Source: PALSA-350 sp963834445
GTDB taxonomy: Bacteria; Acidobacteriota; Terriglobia; Terriglobales; Acidobacteriaceae
Assembly (NCBI GenBank): GCA_963834445.1
Contig: CAWIBU010000001.1
Coordinates: forward strand, 124,001-188,000
Length of the DNA: 64,000 nt
Direction of reading: 5' to 3'
The notes below the pieces were generated by a model that worked only from the letters and a program-made list of their open reading frames with translations, had not been told where the DNA came from and did not search any database. The translations under genes and the position numbers were made by a program. Shown here in pieces: positions 26,046 through 34,374 of this stretch; position 1 is the first letter of the stretch; every line of letters begins with the position of its first letter.

Positions 26046-27353
26046 ATGTCCAGCGCCGCCGCCATCGATCCTCGGGTCCCACCGACGCCACCGCGCGCCA
26101 GCGGTGCGGTGCAGATCGCTGCCGCCACCATCGGCAATGCGCTGGAGTGGTTTGACATTCTGGTGTACGGCTACTTCGCGACCACCATTGCGGGGGTATT
26201 TTTTCCCAACTCAAATCCGGTGGTCTCGCTGCTGCTTACCTTCGGGTCATTCGGTTTGTCGTATGTGGCCCGGCCAGTGGGAGCGATTGTTCTGGGCACC
26301 TATGCCGATCGCGCCGGGCGCAAAGCCGCGCTCGCGCTTTCTATCCGGTTGATGGTGATCGGCACCGCATTGATGGCGCTTATGCCTGCTTACGCGACGA
26401 TTGGTTTGATCGCGCCTATCGGCATCTTCGCGGCGCGTTTGCTGCAGGGCTTCGCGGTGGCCGGAGAGTTTGGCAGCTCGACCGCCTTCATGATCGAGCA
26501 TTCTGCCCGCCGCAGGGCGTTTTTCTCAAGCTGGCAGTTTTCTGGCCAGAACATGGCGAAGTTTCTGGCCGCGCTGTTCGGCGTCGCGCTGACCACGCTG
26601 TTGGCTCCCCGCCAGTTGCATGCCTGGGGCTGGCGCATCCCGTTTATCTTTGGTTTGCTGGTCGGTCCGGTCGGTATCTATATCCGGCGCAGAGTGAATG
26701 AAACGCCGGAATTTTTGCAGGCGACCCCCACCCGTTCGCCCGCTCGCGATCTTTTCGCTCAGCAGAAAATCAACCTGCTGCTGGGCGCCGGGCTTATAGC
26801 GCTGGGCACGGCTAATACCTATTTCGCCCTCTACGTACCTACCTATGCTACGGCGCAGTTACACTTGCCGCCGGCCATCGGCTACGTGGTGACCATCGTG
26901 CTTGCGTTACTGGCGGTGGTGCTGTGTCCGGTTGCCGGCCATCTGGCGGACCGTGTCGGTTACACACGCGTGATACTGCCATCCGCCGTTTTGATGCTGT
27001 TCAGTTTCTACCCGCTGTTTGTTTACATCACCCGCCGCCCCAGCCTGACGACACTGACGGTGGGGCTTGTCTGGGATACGGTCCTGCTGGTTGGGTACAC
27101 CGCGAGCCTAGCGCCGATGATGGCAGATCTGTTCCCTGCGCGCACCCGGGTTACCGGGATTTCGCTCAGCTATAACCTGGGGGTTACGCTGTTCGGTGGC
27201 TTCGCGCCGGCGATATTCACCTGGTTGACCGCGGTCACGCACAACAATACCGCGCCCAGCTTCTATCTGATGGCGAGCGCTTTGATCAGCATCTCCGCGA
27301 TTCTGATGGTGCGACGCCGGCTTAACGAGGTGGGTGACAGTCACACCCAATGA
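26046..27353 (+). CDS. MFS transporter, metabolite:H+ symporter (MHS) family
   Basis: This 12-helix carrier resembles ProP/KgtP: GNALEWFDILVYGYFATTIAG in TM1, GTYADRAGRKAALALS (motif A) and RLLQGFAVAGEFGSSTAFM, with a repeat of motif A in HLADRVGYTRVI. MHS carriers import organic acids, betaines or sugars with protons. ATG 26046 (MSSAAAIDP) is taken as the start; an in-frame ATG at 25992 would add 18 residues and neither has a clear ribosome site. Confidence 0.88.
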   Translation: MSSAAAIDPRVPPTPPRASGAVQIAAATIGNALEWFDILVYGYFATTIAGVFFPNSNPVVSLLLTFGSFGLSYVARPVGAIVLGTYADRAGRKAALALSIRLMVIGTALMALMPAYATIGLIAPIGIFAARLLQGFAVAGEFGSSTAFMIEHSARRRAFFSSWQFSGQNMAKFLAALFGVALTTLLAPRQLHAWGWRIPFIFGLLVGPVGIYIRRRVNETPEFLQATPTRSPARDLFAQQKINLLLGAGLIALGTANTYFALYVPTYATAQLHLPPAIGYVVTIVLALLAVVLCPVAGHLADRVGYTRVILPSAVLMLFSFYPLFVYITRRPSLTTLTVGLVWDTVLLVGYTASLAPMMADLFPARTRVTGISLSYNLGVTLFGGFAPAIFTWLTAVTHNNTAPSFYLMASALISISAILMVRRRLNEVGDSHTQ

Positions 27354-27535
27354 ACAAACGGCGGGGGCAGGATTTGCGAGTTCACCTGTAGGGCCTTGGT
27401 TTGGCGGAAAGGCGCACCGCAGATCCCTCCACTTCGCTACCAATGAACAAAATGGCTGGGGCCGGATTTGCGAGCTCACTTGGAGGGCCTTGGTTTGGGG
27501 GAAAGGCGCACCGCAGATCCCTCCACTTCGCTACC
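27348..27535. repeat. Two-copy tandem repeat, period about 94 bp
   Basis: Two imperfect copies (27348-27440 and 27441-27535) share CAATGAACAAA, GGATTTGCGAG, AGGGCCTTGGTTTGG and GCACCGCAGATCCCTCCACT. The first overlaps the end of the MHS gene. The last part matches the repeat arms seen at 10.8 and 14.7 kb, so this belongs to the same intergenic repeat superfamily. A single degenerate copy lies at about 43790-43870. Confidence 0.75.
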
Positions 27536-27641
27536 CCGAATTCCTGTCGAGGTTGGTGGCGCTGGCAAACTTCATGCGGCTTTCCTTAAGGAAAGCCGCA
27601 CACGTGGATCTGTCTGACATGACGAAACAGGAATTCGGGTA
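27531..27641. repeat. Nested palindromes between tandem repeats
   Basis: Outer arms CCCGAATTCCTGT (about 27534-27547) and ACAGGAATTCGGG (about 27627-27639) face each other. At the centre, 27576-27599 is a perfect 24-bp palindrome with half-site GCGGCTTTCCTT. The whole could form a cruciform or a strong RNA hairpin. There is no coding content. Confidence 0.65.
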
Positions 27642-27650
27642 CGCTACGGT

Positions 27651-27885
27651 CGGGATGACAAATTTGTTTGGGGGACGGGCTTAAAGATTTGCTTGAGGGA
27701 CAGCTTAAAAGCAAACGCTCTCCGCGTTCATTCCATCCTTAACTTGCCGCAGGCAAGTCAGCCGCTCGGGATGACAAATTTGTTTGGGGGACGGGCTTAA
27801 AGATTTGCTTGAGGGACGGCTTAAAAGCAAGCGCTCTTCGCGTTCATTCCATCCTTGACTGGCCGACGCCAGGCAGGTCAGCCGC
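27651..27885. repeat. Two-copy tandem repeat, period about 116 bp
   Basis: Each copy starts CGGGATGACAAATTTGTTTG (27651 and 27767) and continues with GGGCTTAAAGATTTGCTTGA, then CGCTCT and CATTCCATCCTT. Inside each unit lies a short hairpin of the CTTGCCGCAGGCAAG type. A related unit occurs at about 43856-43940. It lies between the MHS and PQQ dehydrogenase 3' ends. Confidence 0.75.
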
Positions 27886-27919
27886 TCGTCATGAACAACC
27901 GGCAGGGGCCGCATGTGGG

Positions 27920-29812
27920 CTATGGCAGAGCGAAGGCGAGCACGTAGTCGCCTTGTTTGGTGCCCAGCTTGCCGTGCCCCCCAGCCGCGATGACGACGTA
28001 CTGCTTGCCGTGGAAGACATAAGTCATTGGCGTCGCCTGACCGCCGGCAGGCAGTTGATAGCGCCATAGCTCTTTGCCGGTTTCTATGTCGAAGGCGTAG
28101 AAACGCAGGTCCATGGCGGCGGAGGTAAAGACCAGGCCGCCTGCGGTGATGATGGGTCCACCGAGGTTGATCGAGCCGGTTTGCTTGCCTGGCACCATCG
28201 TCCCCAGCGGAACATCCCAAACGGTTTTGCCGGTAAAGAGATCGACGGCCTCGGTCGTACCCCACGGTGGGGTATTGCAGGGCAATTTGCTGGGAGAAAA
28301 CAGGAAGGTGCGGTAAAGACCGTAAGGGGCGCCCTTCTGGTCATTGAATTCGCCAAAAATACGATTGTCCTGGTTCTTATCGGTCTCGGCGTCAAACGCA
28401 GCGCGGGGAATCAGCCGGTTCCAGGCCACCAGGCGATTCGTATTCGCAACCATGATGTGGTTCTGTGGGTCGAAAGCGTCACTGCCCCAGTTCACCCCGC
28501 CAATATTGCCGGGAAACACCATCGTCTCCTGCAAGCCCGGAGGCGTGAACATCCCTTCCCAGCGTAATGAGCTGATCTTCTCCCGGCACCACTTCGCGTC
28601 TTCGGGCGTGATGCCCCACGCGTCGCCTGGTGTCAGTCGTTCAGGCACGAGAGAGATGGTCGAAAAGGGCTGCGTGGGTGAAGTCTGCTCACCCGGCATG
28701 TTGGATTGCGGCACCGGCCGCTCCTCCACCGGAAGCAGCGGCGCGCCGGTGAGCCGGTTGAGCACAAACACGTGGCCCATTTTGGTGTTGATCACCAACG
28801 CCGGGGTGCCATCTTTCCAGGTAAAGAGCGTGGGCTGAGAGGCCACATCGTAGTCCCACAAGTCGTGATGAACCACTTGAAAGCCCCACACAAATTTGCC
28901 CGTGGAGGCCTGCAGGGCGACCACGGAATTGGCCCATTTGTTGTCACCCTTGCGTAGACCACCGTAGTAGTCGGGTGCAGAACTGCCGGTAGGAACGAAA
29001 ACCAGATCTTCGCTGGGGTCGACGGATAGCGTCGACCACGCATTGCCGCCGCCGGTGCGGGGATGCGTGTCTTCCGCCCAGGGCGTGGGATTCCACGTCC
29101 AGCGCAATTGACCGGTGCGCGCGTCGAACGCGCGCACGATGCCGCGGCCTGTGTCTACTTTCCAACCGTCCGCAATCGAGGAGCCGGTGATCACGAGACC
29201 ATTGGCGATCGCGGGGGCGGAGGTCACCTGGTATCCGCCCGTCCACTCAGTGGCGGTTGCCGCGCCGCGGGTGAGATCGACTGTTCCCTTCACCCCGAAA
29301 TCAGGACACGGCTTGCCTGTCTGGCCGTCGAGCGCGATGAGCCTGCCATCGAGGGTGCCGAGAAAGATGCTGAGTCCGCAAGGATAGCCGGGCTTTCGTT
29401 TTGGATCGCGCCACGCGGAGACACCGCGCGACGAAACCTCTGAGTAACTGTGCGTCAGGTCGACCTGCGGATCGTATTCCCAGAGCCTGGCGCCGTTCTG
29501 CGGATTGAGGGCGATGACGTGGTTGTAGGGCGTGCTCAGAAAGAGCTTGTCTTCGACCAGGATCGGGGTGGCTTCGAAAGCTGCTTTTCGCTTGAGCTCA
29601 GTTTCGGGCTGCAGCGCGCCGGTGCGATAGGTCCAGGCCAATTTAAGCTGGGCAACGTTGCTGCGATCAATCTGTTTCGCCCTGGAGTAGCGCGTGCCCC
29701 CCGCATCATTGCCGTAGTTGGGCCAGCCGATCTGCGCCGATGCGGCGATTGGCCAACAGAGGAACATCATCGCAGACAGGAAACAGGAGAAAACAAGCCG
29801 TCGATTTTCCAT
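27920..29812 (-). CDS. PQQ-dependent quinoprotein dehydrogenase
   Basis: A signal peptide (MFLCWPIAASAQ) precedes an eight-bladed PQQ propeller of 600 residues: WPNYGNDAGGTRYSRAKQID, IALNPQNGARLWEYDPQ, GGGNAWSTLSVDP, WGFQVVHHDLWDYDVASQPT and the C-terminal YVVIAAGGHGKLGTKQGDYV. This is closest to the soluble-domain type of glucose/quinate-like dehydrogenases (GDH-B-like mGDH domain without the membrane anchor). It would oxidise a sugar or alcohol in the periplasm using pyrroloquinoline quinone and Ca2+. No cytochrome or pqq synthesis gene is adjacent. Confidence 0.9.
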   Translation of the reverse strand: MENRRLVFSCFLSAMMFLCWPIAASAQIGWPNYGNDAGGTRYSRAKQIDRSNVAQLKLAWTYRTGALQPETELKRKAAFEATPILVEDKLFLSTPYNHVIALNPQNGARLWEYDPQVDLTHSYSEVSSRGVSAWRDPKRKPGYPCGLSIFLGTLDGRLIALDGQTGKPCPDFGVKGTVDLTRGAATATEWTGGYQVTSAPAIANGLVITGSSIADGWKVDTGRGIVRAFDARTGQLRWTWNPTPWAEDTHPRTGGGNAWSTLSVDPSEDLVFVPTGSSAPDYYGGLRKGDNKWANSVVALQASTGKFVWGFQVVHHDLWDYDVASQPTLFTWKDGTPALVINTKMGHVFVLNRLTGAPLLPVEERPVPQSNMPGEQTSPTQPFSTISLVPERLTPGDAWGITPEDAKWCREKISSLRWEGMFTPPGLQETMVFPGNIGGVNWGSDAFDPQNHIMVANTNRLVAWNRLIPRAAFDAETDKNQDNRIFGEFNDQKGAPYGLYRTFLFSPSKLPCNTPPWGTTEAVDLFTGKTVWDVPLGTMVPGKQTGSINLGGPIITAGGLVFTSAAMDLRFYAFDIETGKELWRYQLPAGGQATPMTYVFHGKQYVVIAAGGHGKLGTKQGDYVLAFALP

Positions 29813-29866
29813 CTCGTCAGTCCATACGTGGCCGTGGTCGCCGCGGTTCCCTGGCCCGACAAAACG

Positions 29867-30313
29867 TCACCCATGGATACCCGCCAGGAAGCAAATCATG
29901 GCCACGAAGATTACCACGATACGCATGCGATGGAACGAATCCCATCGCATGTGCTCTTGCTTGACGCCATCGGCGAAGGTATCGGCGTTGATCAAAGCCA
30001 GGCGGATGTTCACCGGCACCAGGATGAGCAAAGTCAAGATGATGGTCACGATCCAGATCACACACGCTGCGATGAGCAGGCCGGCGCCAGGCTTACCGTA
30101 TTGATGGACCGCCTCCACGATCAGCAGTACGCACGTCAGGATGTACCAGGGAGGCATTAACTTACCCAACCGCGCCGCCAGGATGCGGATAGCCACGGCC
30201 TGAGAAAAGCTCTCGAGCTTCCACACGATGGGGTTCATGACCAGAGAGACAGCCAGTTCCACGCCCACGAGTACAGCGATGCAGGCGGTGGTCACAATAT
30301 CGAGCAAATGCAT
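29867..30313 (-). CDS. DUF1772-like four-helix membrane protein
   Basis: The protein of about 148 residues has four predicted helices (TTACIAVLVGVELAVSLVM, PPWYILTCVLLIVEAV, GLLIAACVIWIVTIILTLL, VVIFVAMICFLAG) and the family motif RWDSFHRMRI before the last helix, as in DUF1772/anthrone-oxygenase-like proteins. Function is not known here. ATG 30313 follows GCGAGGG; the open frame extends 21 codons upstream without a better site. It is 54 bp upstream of the PQQ dehydrogenase on the same strand, so cotranscription is plausible. Confidence 0.7.
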   Translation of the reverse strand: MHLLDIVTTACIAVLVGVELAVSLVMNPIVWKLESFSQAVAIRILAARLGKLMPPWYILTCVLLIVEAVHQYGKPGAGLLIAACVIWIVTIILTLLILVPVNIRLALINADTFADGVKQEHMRWDSFHRMRIVVIFVAMICFLAGIHG

Positions 30314-30410
30314 ACTCACCCTCGCAGGCAGAACTGGGAACGGGTTCATGCTACTGTGAATCCGATGCACTGACAATTAGCCAGTTAGCTCCCTGGCATG
30401 GGGCTTTAAG

Positions 30411-31631
30411 ATGCAGGGAGAGGTGTCTTCTTTGCATCCAGGCATTCTGTCGCGGGTCGGTAGCGAGCAAGCGCCGGCAACCGCCAGAGATTACCCGAGG
30501 TTTTCTCCTTCCCTGATACGGCTCGTGGCCAATGCGGCCATGGGCCGGGAGGATGTTTTGCCTTTTTGGTTTGGTGAATCAGACCAGCCGACGCCTGCCT
30601 TCATTCGCGAGGCGGCTGTCGATTCGCTGCACGCGGGCGAGACATTTTATTCGGAAAATCTGGGCCGGCCGTATCTGCGCGAGGCAATTTCTTCCTACCT
30701 GACGGACCTGCATTCCTTTTCGATTGGCGTGGATCGGGTTGCGGTGACGCCTTCGGGCGACAATGCCCTGATGGTGGCGAGCCAGCTGCTGGTCGAGCCG
30801 GGCGACAGGGTGGTGACGGTCACGCCGTTGTGGCCGAACGCGGTTGAAATCCCCAAGGTGGTTGGCGGCCGGGTCACCAGTGTTGCCCTTGAGGTACGCC
30901 AGGGGCGATGGACCCTGCCGGTTGAAAAGTTGCTGGAGGCACTGACCCCGGGAACGCGGATGCTGGTGTTGAATTCGCCCAACAACCCGACTGGATGGAC
31001 CATTCAACCCGGTGAGCAGCAAGCGATTCTCGCACACTGCCGGCGTCACGGAATATGGATTTTGGCGGATGACGTATACGAGCGCCTGATCTACGCAGAC
31101 GGGCTGCGCTCCGCGCCCTCGTTTCTGCCGCTGGCCGATGCGGACGACCGGTTGATCGTGATCAACAGTTTCTCCAAAGCCTGGAGCATGACCGGCTGGC
31201 GCGTGGGCTGGATGGTGGCGCCGCCGGCCGTGGCGCCCGACCTGGCAGCGCTGCTCGAGTACAACGTTTCCTGCGTGCCGGTGTTTACCCAGCGAGCGGC
31301 CACCATTGCCCTGCAACAGGGAGAGCCCTACGTGCTTAAGATGGTCGCTGACCTGCGGACCACCCGAGACCGCCTGATCGCCGCATTGGGTTCGCTGCCC
31401 GGTATCGAAATACCGGAAGCCGATGGCGCCATGTATCTTTTTCTGCGCATTGCCGGGGAAGAGGATTCGGTGCGCCTGGCGAGAGAATTGATCGCAGCCG
31501 TTGGTCTGGGGCTCGCCCCCGGGAGAGCCTTTGGACGCGAAGCGGAGGGTTGGTTGCGCTGGTGTTATGCGGCCGATTGGACAAAGATTGAAGCTGGCAT
31601 TGAGCGCTTAACACGCTTTCTGTCAAAGTAG
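30411..31631 (+). CDS. PLP-dependent aminotransferase, class I/II
   Basis: This fold-type I aminotransferase has FWFGESDQPTP, LNSPNNPTGW (substrate carboxylate region), the ILADDVYERLIY Asp that binds the pyridine nitrogen, and the Schiff-base Lys in INSFSKAWSMTGWRVGWM. The C-terminal PGRAFGREAEGWLRWCYA holds the conserved Arg. It is probably an aspartate/aromatic-type transaminase. The frame opens at ATG 30411. The next small membrane gene starts 22 bp later. Confidence 0.92.
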   Translation: MQGEVSSLHPGILSRVGSEQAPATARDYPRFSPSLIRLVANAAMGREDVLPFWFGESDQPTPAFIREAAVDSLHAGETFYSENLGRPYLREAISSYLTDLHSFSIGVDRVAVTPSGDNALMVASQLLVEPGDRVVTVTPLWPNAVEIPKVVGGRVTSVALEVRQGRWTLPVEKLLEALTPGTRMLVLNSPNNPTGWTIQPGEQQAILAHCRRHGIWILADDVYERLIYADGLRSAPSFLPLADADDRLIVINSFSKAWSMTGWRVGWMVAPPAVAPDLAALLEYNVSCVPVFTQRAATIALQQGEPYVLKMVADLRTTRDRLIAALGSLPGIEIPEADGAMYLFLRIAGEEDSVRLARELIAAVGLGLAPGRAFGREAEGWLRWCYAADWTKIEAGIERLTRFLSK

Positions 31632-31653
31632 AACCTGCCTCAGGAGACCAGCG

Positions 31654-31911
31654 GTGCATACGCTCAAGATTATTGCCATAGGATTTGTTGTGCTGATTGT
31701 ATTTTTGTTAGTTGGACGAGCGCTCGGTAACGGACCAAAAGCCGCGCTCTATTTCCTGCCGGCGTGGCTCATCGCCGCCAGCGTGAACCTCTGGTATGGG
31801 GTGACGCGTGGCGGATACTCCGTACAGGATGAGGCACCGATCTTCCTGCTGGTATTTGCCGTACCTGCCGTGGTCGCTCTGCTTGGCTGGTGGAAACTTC
31901 CCCTGACATAG
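31654..31911 (+). CDS. Small three-helix membrane protein
   Basis: This 85-residue protein has three hydrophobic segments (IIAIGFVVLIVFLLVGRALG, AALYFLPAWLIAASVNLWYG, IFLLVFAVPAVVALLGWW). The family was not recognised with confidence. GTG 31654 has CAGGAGA about 10 bases upstream, supporting real translation. It lies between the aminotransferase and the DUF2252 gene on the same strand. Confidence 0.7.
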   Translation: MHTLKIIAIGFVVLIVFLLVGRALGNGPKAALYFLPAWLIAASVNLWYGVTRGGYSVQDEAPIFLLVFAVPAVVALLGWWKLPLT

Positions 31912-31957
31912 AGTCGACGGACGCAGGCCAGCCAGCGCGCTTGCCTCGAGGAGAGAG

Positions 31958-33358
31958 ATGCCGCGTCACCACAAGAAGCCCGATCGTGCGGACGAACGCC
32001 TTGACCTGCACAGCGCTTTACCGACGATTGAGCAACTGCGGGCACAGGGTAAGGCGATGCGGATGCGCGTGCCCCGCGAGTTACACGGACAGTGGACGCC
32101 GGCCAGGCAGCGAGAAGACATTCTATCGCTCATTCGTCAAAGTAATGTGGGGCGACAGGAACGACTGATTCCGCTGCGCATGGAACGGATGGCGGAGTCT
32201 CCGTTCGCCTTTTTGCGCGGCGCTTCGGCGGTGATGGCCTGTGATCTGTTTCGCACGCCCACCATGGGGTATAACGTGGTGCTGGCCGGCGATGCGCACA
32301 TCAGTAATTTCGGTTTGTACGGTAGTGCGCAACGCGAGTTGGTGTTCGACCTGAACGATTTCGATGAGACGGTGATTGGCCCCTGGGAGTGGGATTTGAA
32401 GCGGCTAACCGCGAGCGTGAATGTGGCCGGGCGCGAGAATGGTTTATCGGCGCGCGAACGGCGCGACGCGGTGAAACAGGCGGTGATGGGCTACCAACAG
32501 AATATGAAGCGGCTGGAAACGATGGGCACGCTCGATATCTGGTATCTGCACTCGTATCCGGGCCAGGCAAATGTTCTGCGCAAGGTACCGGCCAAGGCAA
32601 AGGCCGTCATCGAGAAGGTGGTTGCCAAGGCACTGGGATCGCATAACCAAAGCCTGCTCGAGAAAGTGGCGGCTAAAGATGCAGCCGGCCGTTGGCGGTT
32701 CCGCGAAGAACCGCCGATTCTGACCCGGGTGAATGGCGGCAAAAAGAAGAGCGTGATTCGCGGGTTAGAAACGTATTCGCTGACCCTCGCCCGAGAGCGA
32801 CGCTACATGCTCTCGCGCTATCGCGTGGCCGATGTGGCGCACCGCGTGGTCGGCGTAGGTTCGGTGGGGACGAGAGCGTACCTGGCCTTGTTGATGGGCA
32901 AGACCGATAACGATCCCTTACTGCTGCAAATCAAGGAGGCTTGCGCGCCCGCCCACGCACCCTACCTGCCCTCGCGGCGAGCCAGGTTTCAGCATGAGGG
33001 CAAGCGGGTTGTGATTGGGCAGCGGGCGCTGCAAGCCTCGAGCGACGTGATGCTGGGTTGGACAGAAATTGAGGGGCGCCCCTATTATGTTCGGCAAATG
33101 AAGAATCTCAAGGCCTCGGTGCCGATCGAATGGCTCACCGGCGACTCGTTCAATTTCTACGCCTGGGCGTGCGGTACTCTGCTGGCGCGCGCGCACGCAA
33201 GAACCGGCGAGGCGGCGATCATCGCCGGCTACTGCGGTGTTTCAAAAGCGTTGCGCGAATCGTTCGCAGACTGGGCGGAGGTTTATGGAGATCAGACCGA
33301 GAAGGATCATGCGCGGCTCACCACCGAGGTGAAGCGGACGCAGAGGGATGCTTGGTGA
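31958..33358 (+). CDS. DUF2252 family protein
   Basis: The 466-residue protein shows the DUF2252 signature: IPLRMERMAESPFAFLRGAS, VLAGDAHISNFGLYGS and FDLNDFDETVIGPWEWDLKR, with later YYVRQMKNLKASVP and GTLLARAHARTG. The pattern (GDAHxxNFG followed by DFDE) resembles aminoglycoside-kinase-like phosphotransferase active sites, so a kinase-like fold is likely though the substrate is unknown. ATG 31958 has GAGGAGAG just upstream. The stop overlaps the next ATG (TGATG). Confidence 0.88.
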   Translation: MPRHHKKPDRADERLDLHSALPTIEQLRAQGKAMRMRVPRELHGQWTPARQREDILSLIRQSNVGRQERLIPLRMERMAESPFAFLRGASAVMACDLFRTPTMGYNVVLAGDAHISNFGLYGSAQRELVFDLNDFDETVIGPWEWDLKRLTASVNVAGRENGLSARERRDAVKQAVMGYQQNMKRLETMGTLDIWYLHSYPGQANVLRKVPAKAKAVIEKVVAKALGSHNQSLLEKVAAKDAAGRWRFREEPPILTRVNGGKKKSVIRGLETYSLTLARERRYMLSRYRVADVAHRVVGVGSVGTRAYLALLMGKTDNDPLLLQIKEACAPAHAPYLPSRRARFQHEGKRVVIGQRALQASSDVMLGWTEIEGRPYYVRQMKNLKASVPIEWLTGDSFNFYAWACGTLLARAHARTGEAAIIAGYCGVSKALRESFADWAEVYGDQTEKDHARLTTEVKRTQRDAW

Positions 33359-34086
33359 TGGACGCCGCAGGTGTGTATGGGAGTGTTGCGCTGCTCTGGA
33401 TGGCGGGGTGGGGCGCGGCCCTAGCGCAGCCGGCAGCGGAACCGCCCGCGCTGCGGTTGAGTGCTCGCGATGCGCACGTGGCGGAGCACATGCTTAGCCC
33501 GGTCAGCGCGGTACATCTGAGCGCCGAAGAATATCGCGCCGTGCCGCCGGGCGCTGAATATATCGAATTTGAAGTTACCGTTTCCGCCAATGGCCGGGTC
33601 GACAGCGCGCGTGTCACCGGTCGCAGCTTGCCGCATCAGGACGAGGCGCAGGCGCTCGAAATGGAGCGCCTGTTCAAGCCCTGGACCCAGGACGGCGCCC
33701 CTGTGCGCGTCCTTATCAACGATTATGTGTCCCTGCTTCCCCCGGAGGAATGGAGCGATGTGCATACGCCATTTCCTCATCCGTGGACCTTGCAAGGGGC
33801 GCGTATCCAGTTAACCCGCACCCGGTGTTTCGGCACTTGCCCGGACTATGAGGTCAGCATCACCGGGGATGGCACGGTGGAATTTAATGGGCGTGCGTAC
33901 GTGCTAACTCCTGGTCATCATATTGCTCATGTGCCCGCCCAGGCTGATCCCACGGTGATGAACAAGCGTGGAGAAACCGCGCTGACGACGGCAAAGCGAT
34001 ATGGCTGCCCCGCCAGCGCCACGCTTATCGAAGCCGCGCTGAAGAAACGGACAACGTCGGGCACAATGTCACCGCCTGCTCCGTAA
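33358..34086 (+). CDS. DUF6438-like protein with ankyrin-like tail
   Basis: A signal-like N-terminus (VALLWMAGWGAALAQ) leads into a domain ending IQLTRTRCFGTCPDYEVSIT and GDGTVEFNGRAYV, the core of DUF6438. Instead of completing that domain, the sequence passes within about 15 residues to MNKRGETALTTAKRYG and LIEAALKK, an ankyrin-like repeat. This suggests an in-frame internal deletion relative to a longer ancestor (inference). ATG 33358 overlaps the DUF2252 stop by one base, indicating translational coupling. Confidence 0.65.
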   Translation: MDAAGVYGSVALLWMAGWGAALAQPAAEPPALRLSARDAHVAEHMLSPVSAVHLSAEEYRAVPPGAEYIEFEVTVSANGRVDSARVTGRSLPHQDEAQALEMERLFKPWTQDGAPVRVLINDYVSLLPPEEWSDVHTPFPHPWTLQGARIQLTRTRCFGTCPDYEVSITGDGTVEFNGRAYVLTPGHHIAHVPAQADPTVMNKRGETALTTAKRYGCPASATLIEAALKKRTTSGTMSPPAP

Positions 34087-34134
34087 CGATCAAGGACAGC
34101 AGGTTCGCTCGACGAGGTATGGTGTTCCAGGAAT

Positions 34135-34240
34135 TTTCTGCCGTCCCTGGCGGGACTGCACTGTTTGGGGTGAATATACCCAGGATTTCATCCGGGATTT
34201 CATCCTGGGCTATTTTTCAGACGTCCCTGGGGGGACTGGG
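34135..34240 (+). repeat. Two units of the GTCCCTG-GGGACTG repeat
   Basis: A short unit (34135-34158, CTGCCGTCCCTGGCGGGACTG) and a longer one (about 34187-34240, GGATTTCATCCTGGGCTAT then CAGACGTCCCTGGGGGGACT) lie in the 288-bp gap after the DUF6438 gene. They match the repeat at 21308-21352. Confidence 0.6.
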
Positions 34241-34374
34241 GTTTTGGCGCTGCTGGATGAAGTGGCAAGGTCGTCGTGTGTTTGTTTTTCAGCGCTGAGC
34301 AACCTTAGATAGACCTACCGTTAACGAGGAATTGCTTTCCATAAGCAGCGTTCCAGGATGGTCTCGTAGCGCGG

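Noticed and set aside
27348..27885. Possible CRISPR array
   Set aside because: Only two copies of each long unit, no uniform short repeat with unique spacers, and no cas genes nearby.
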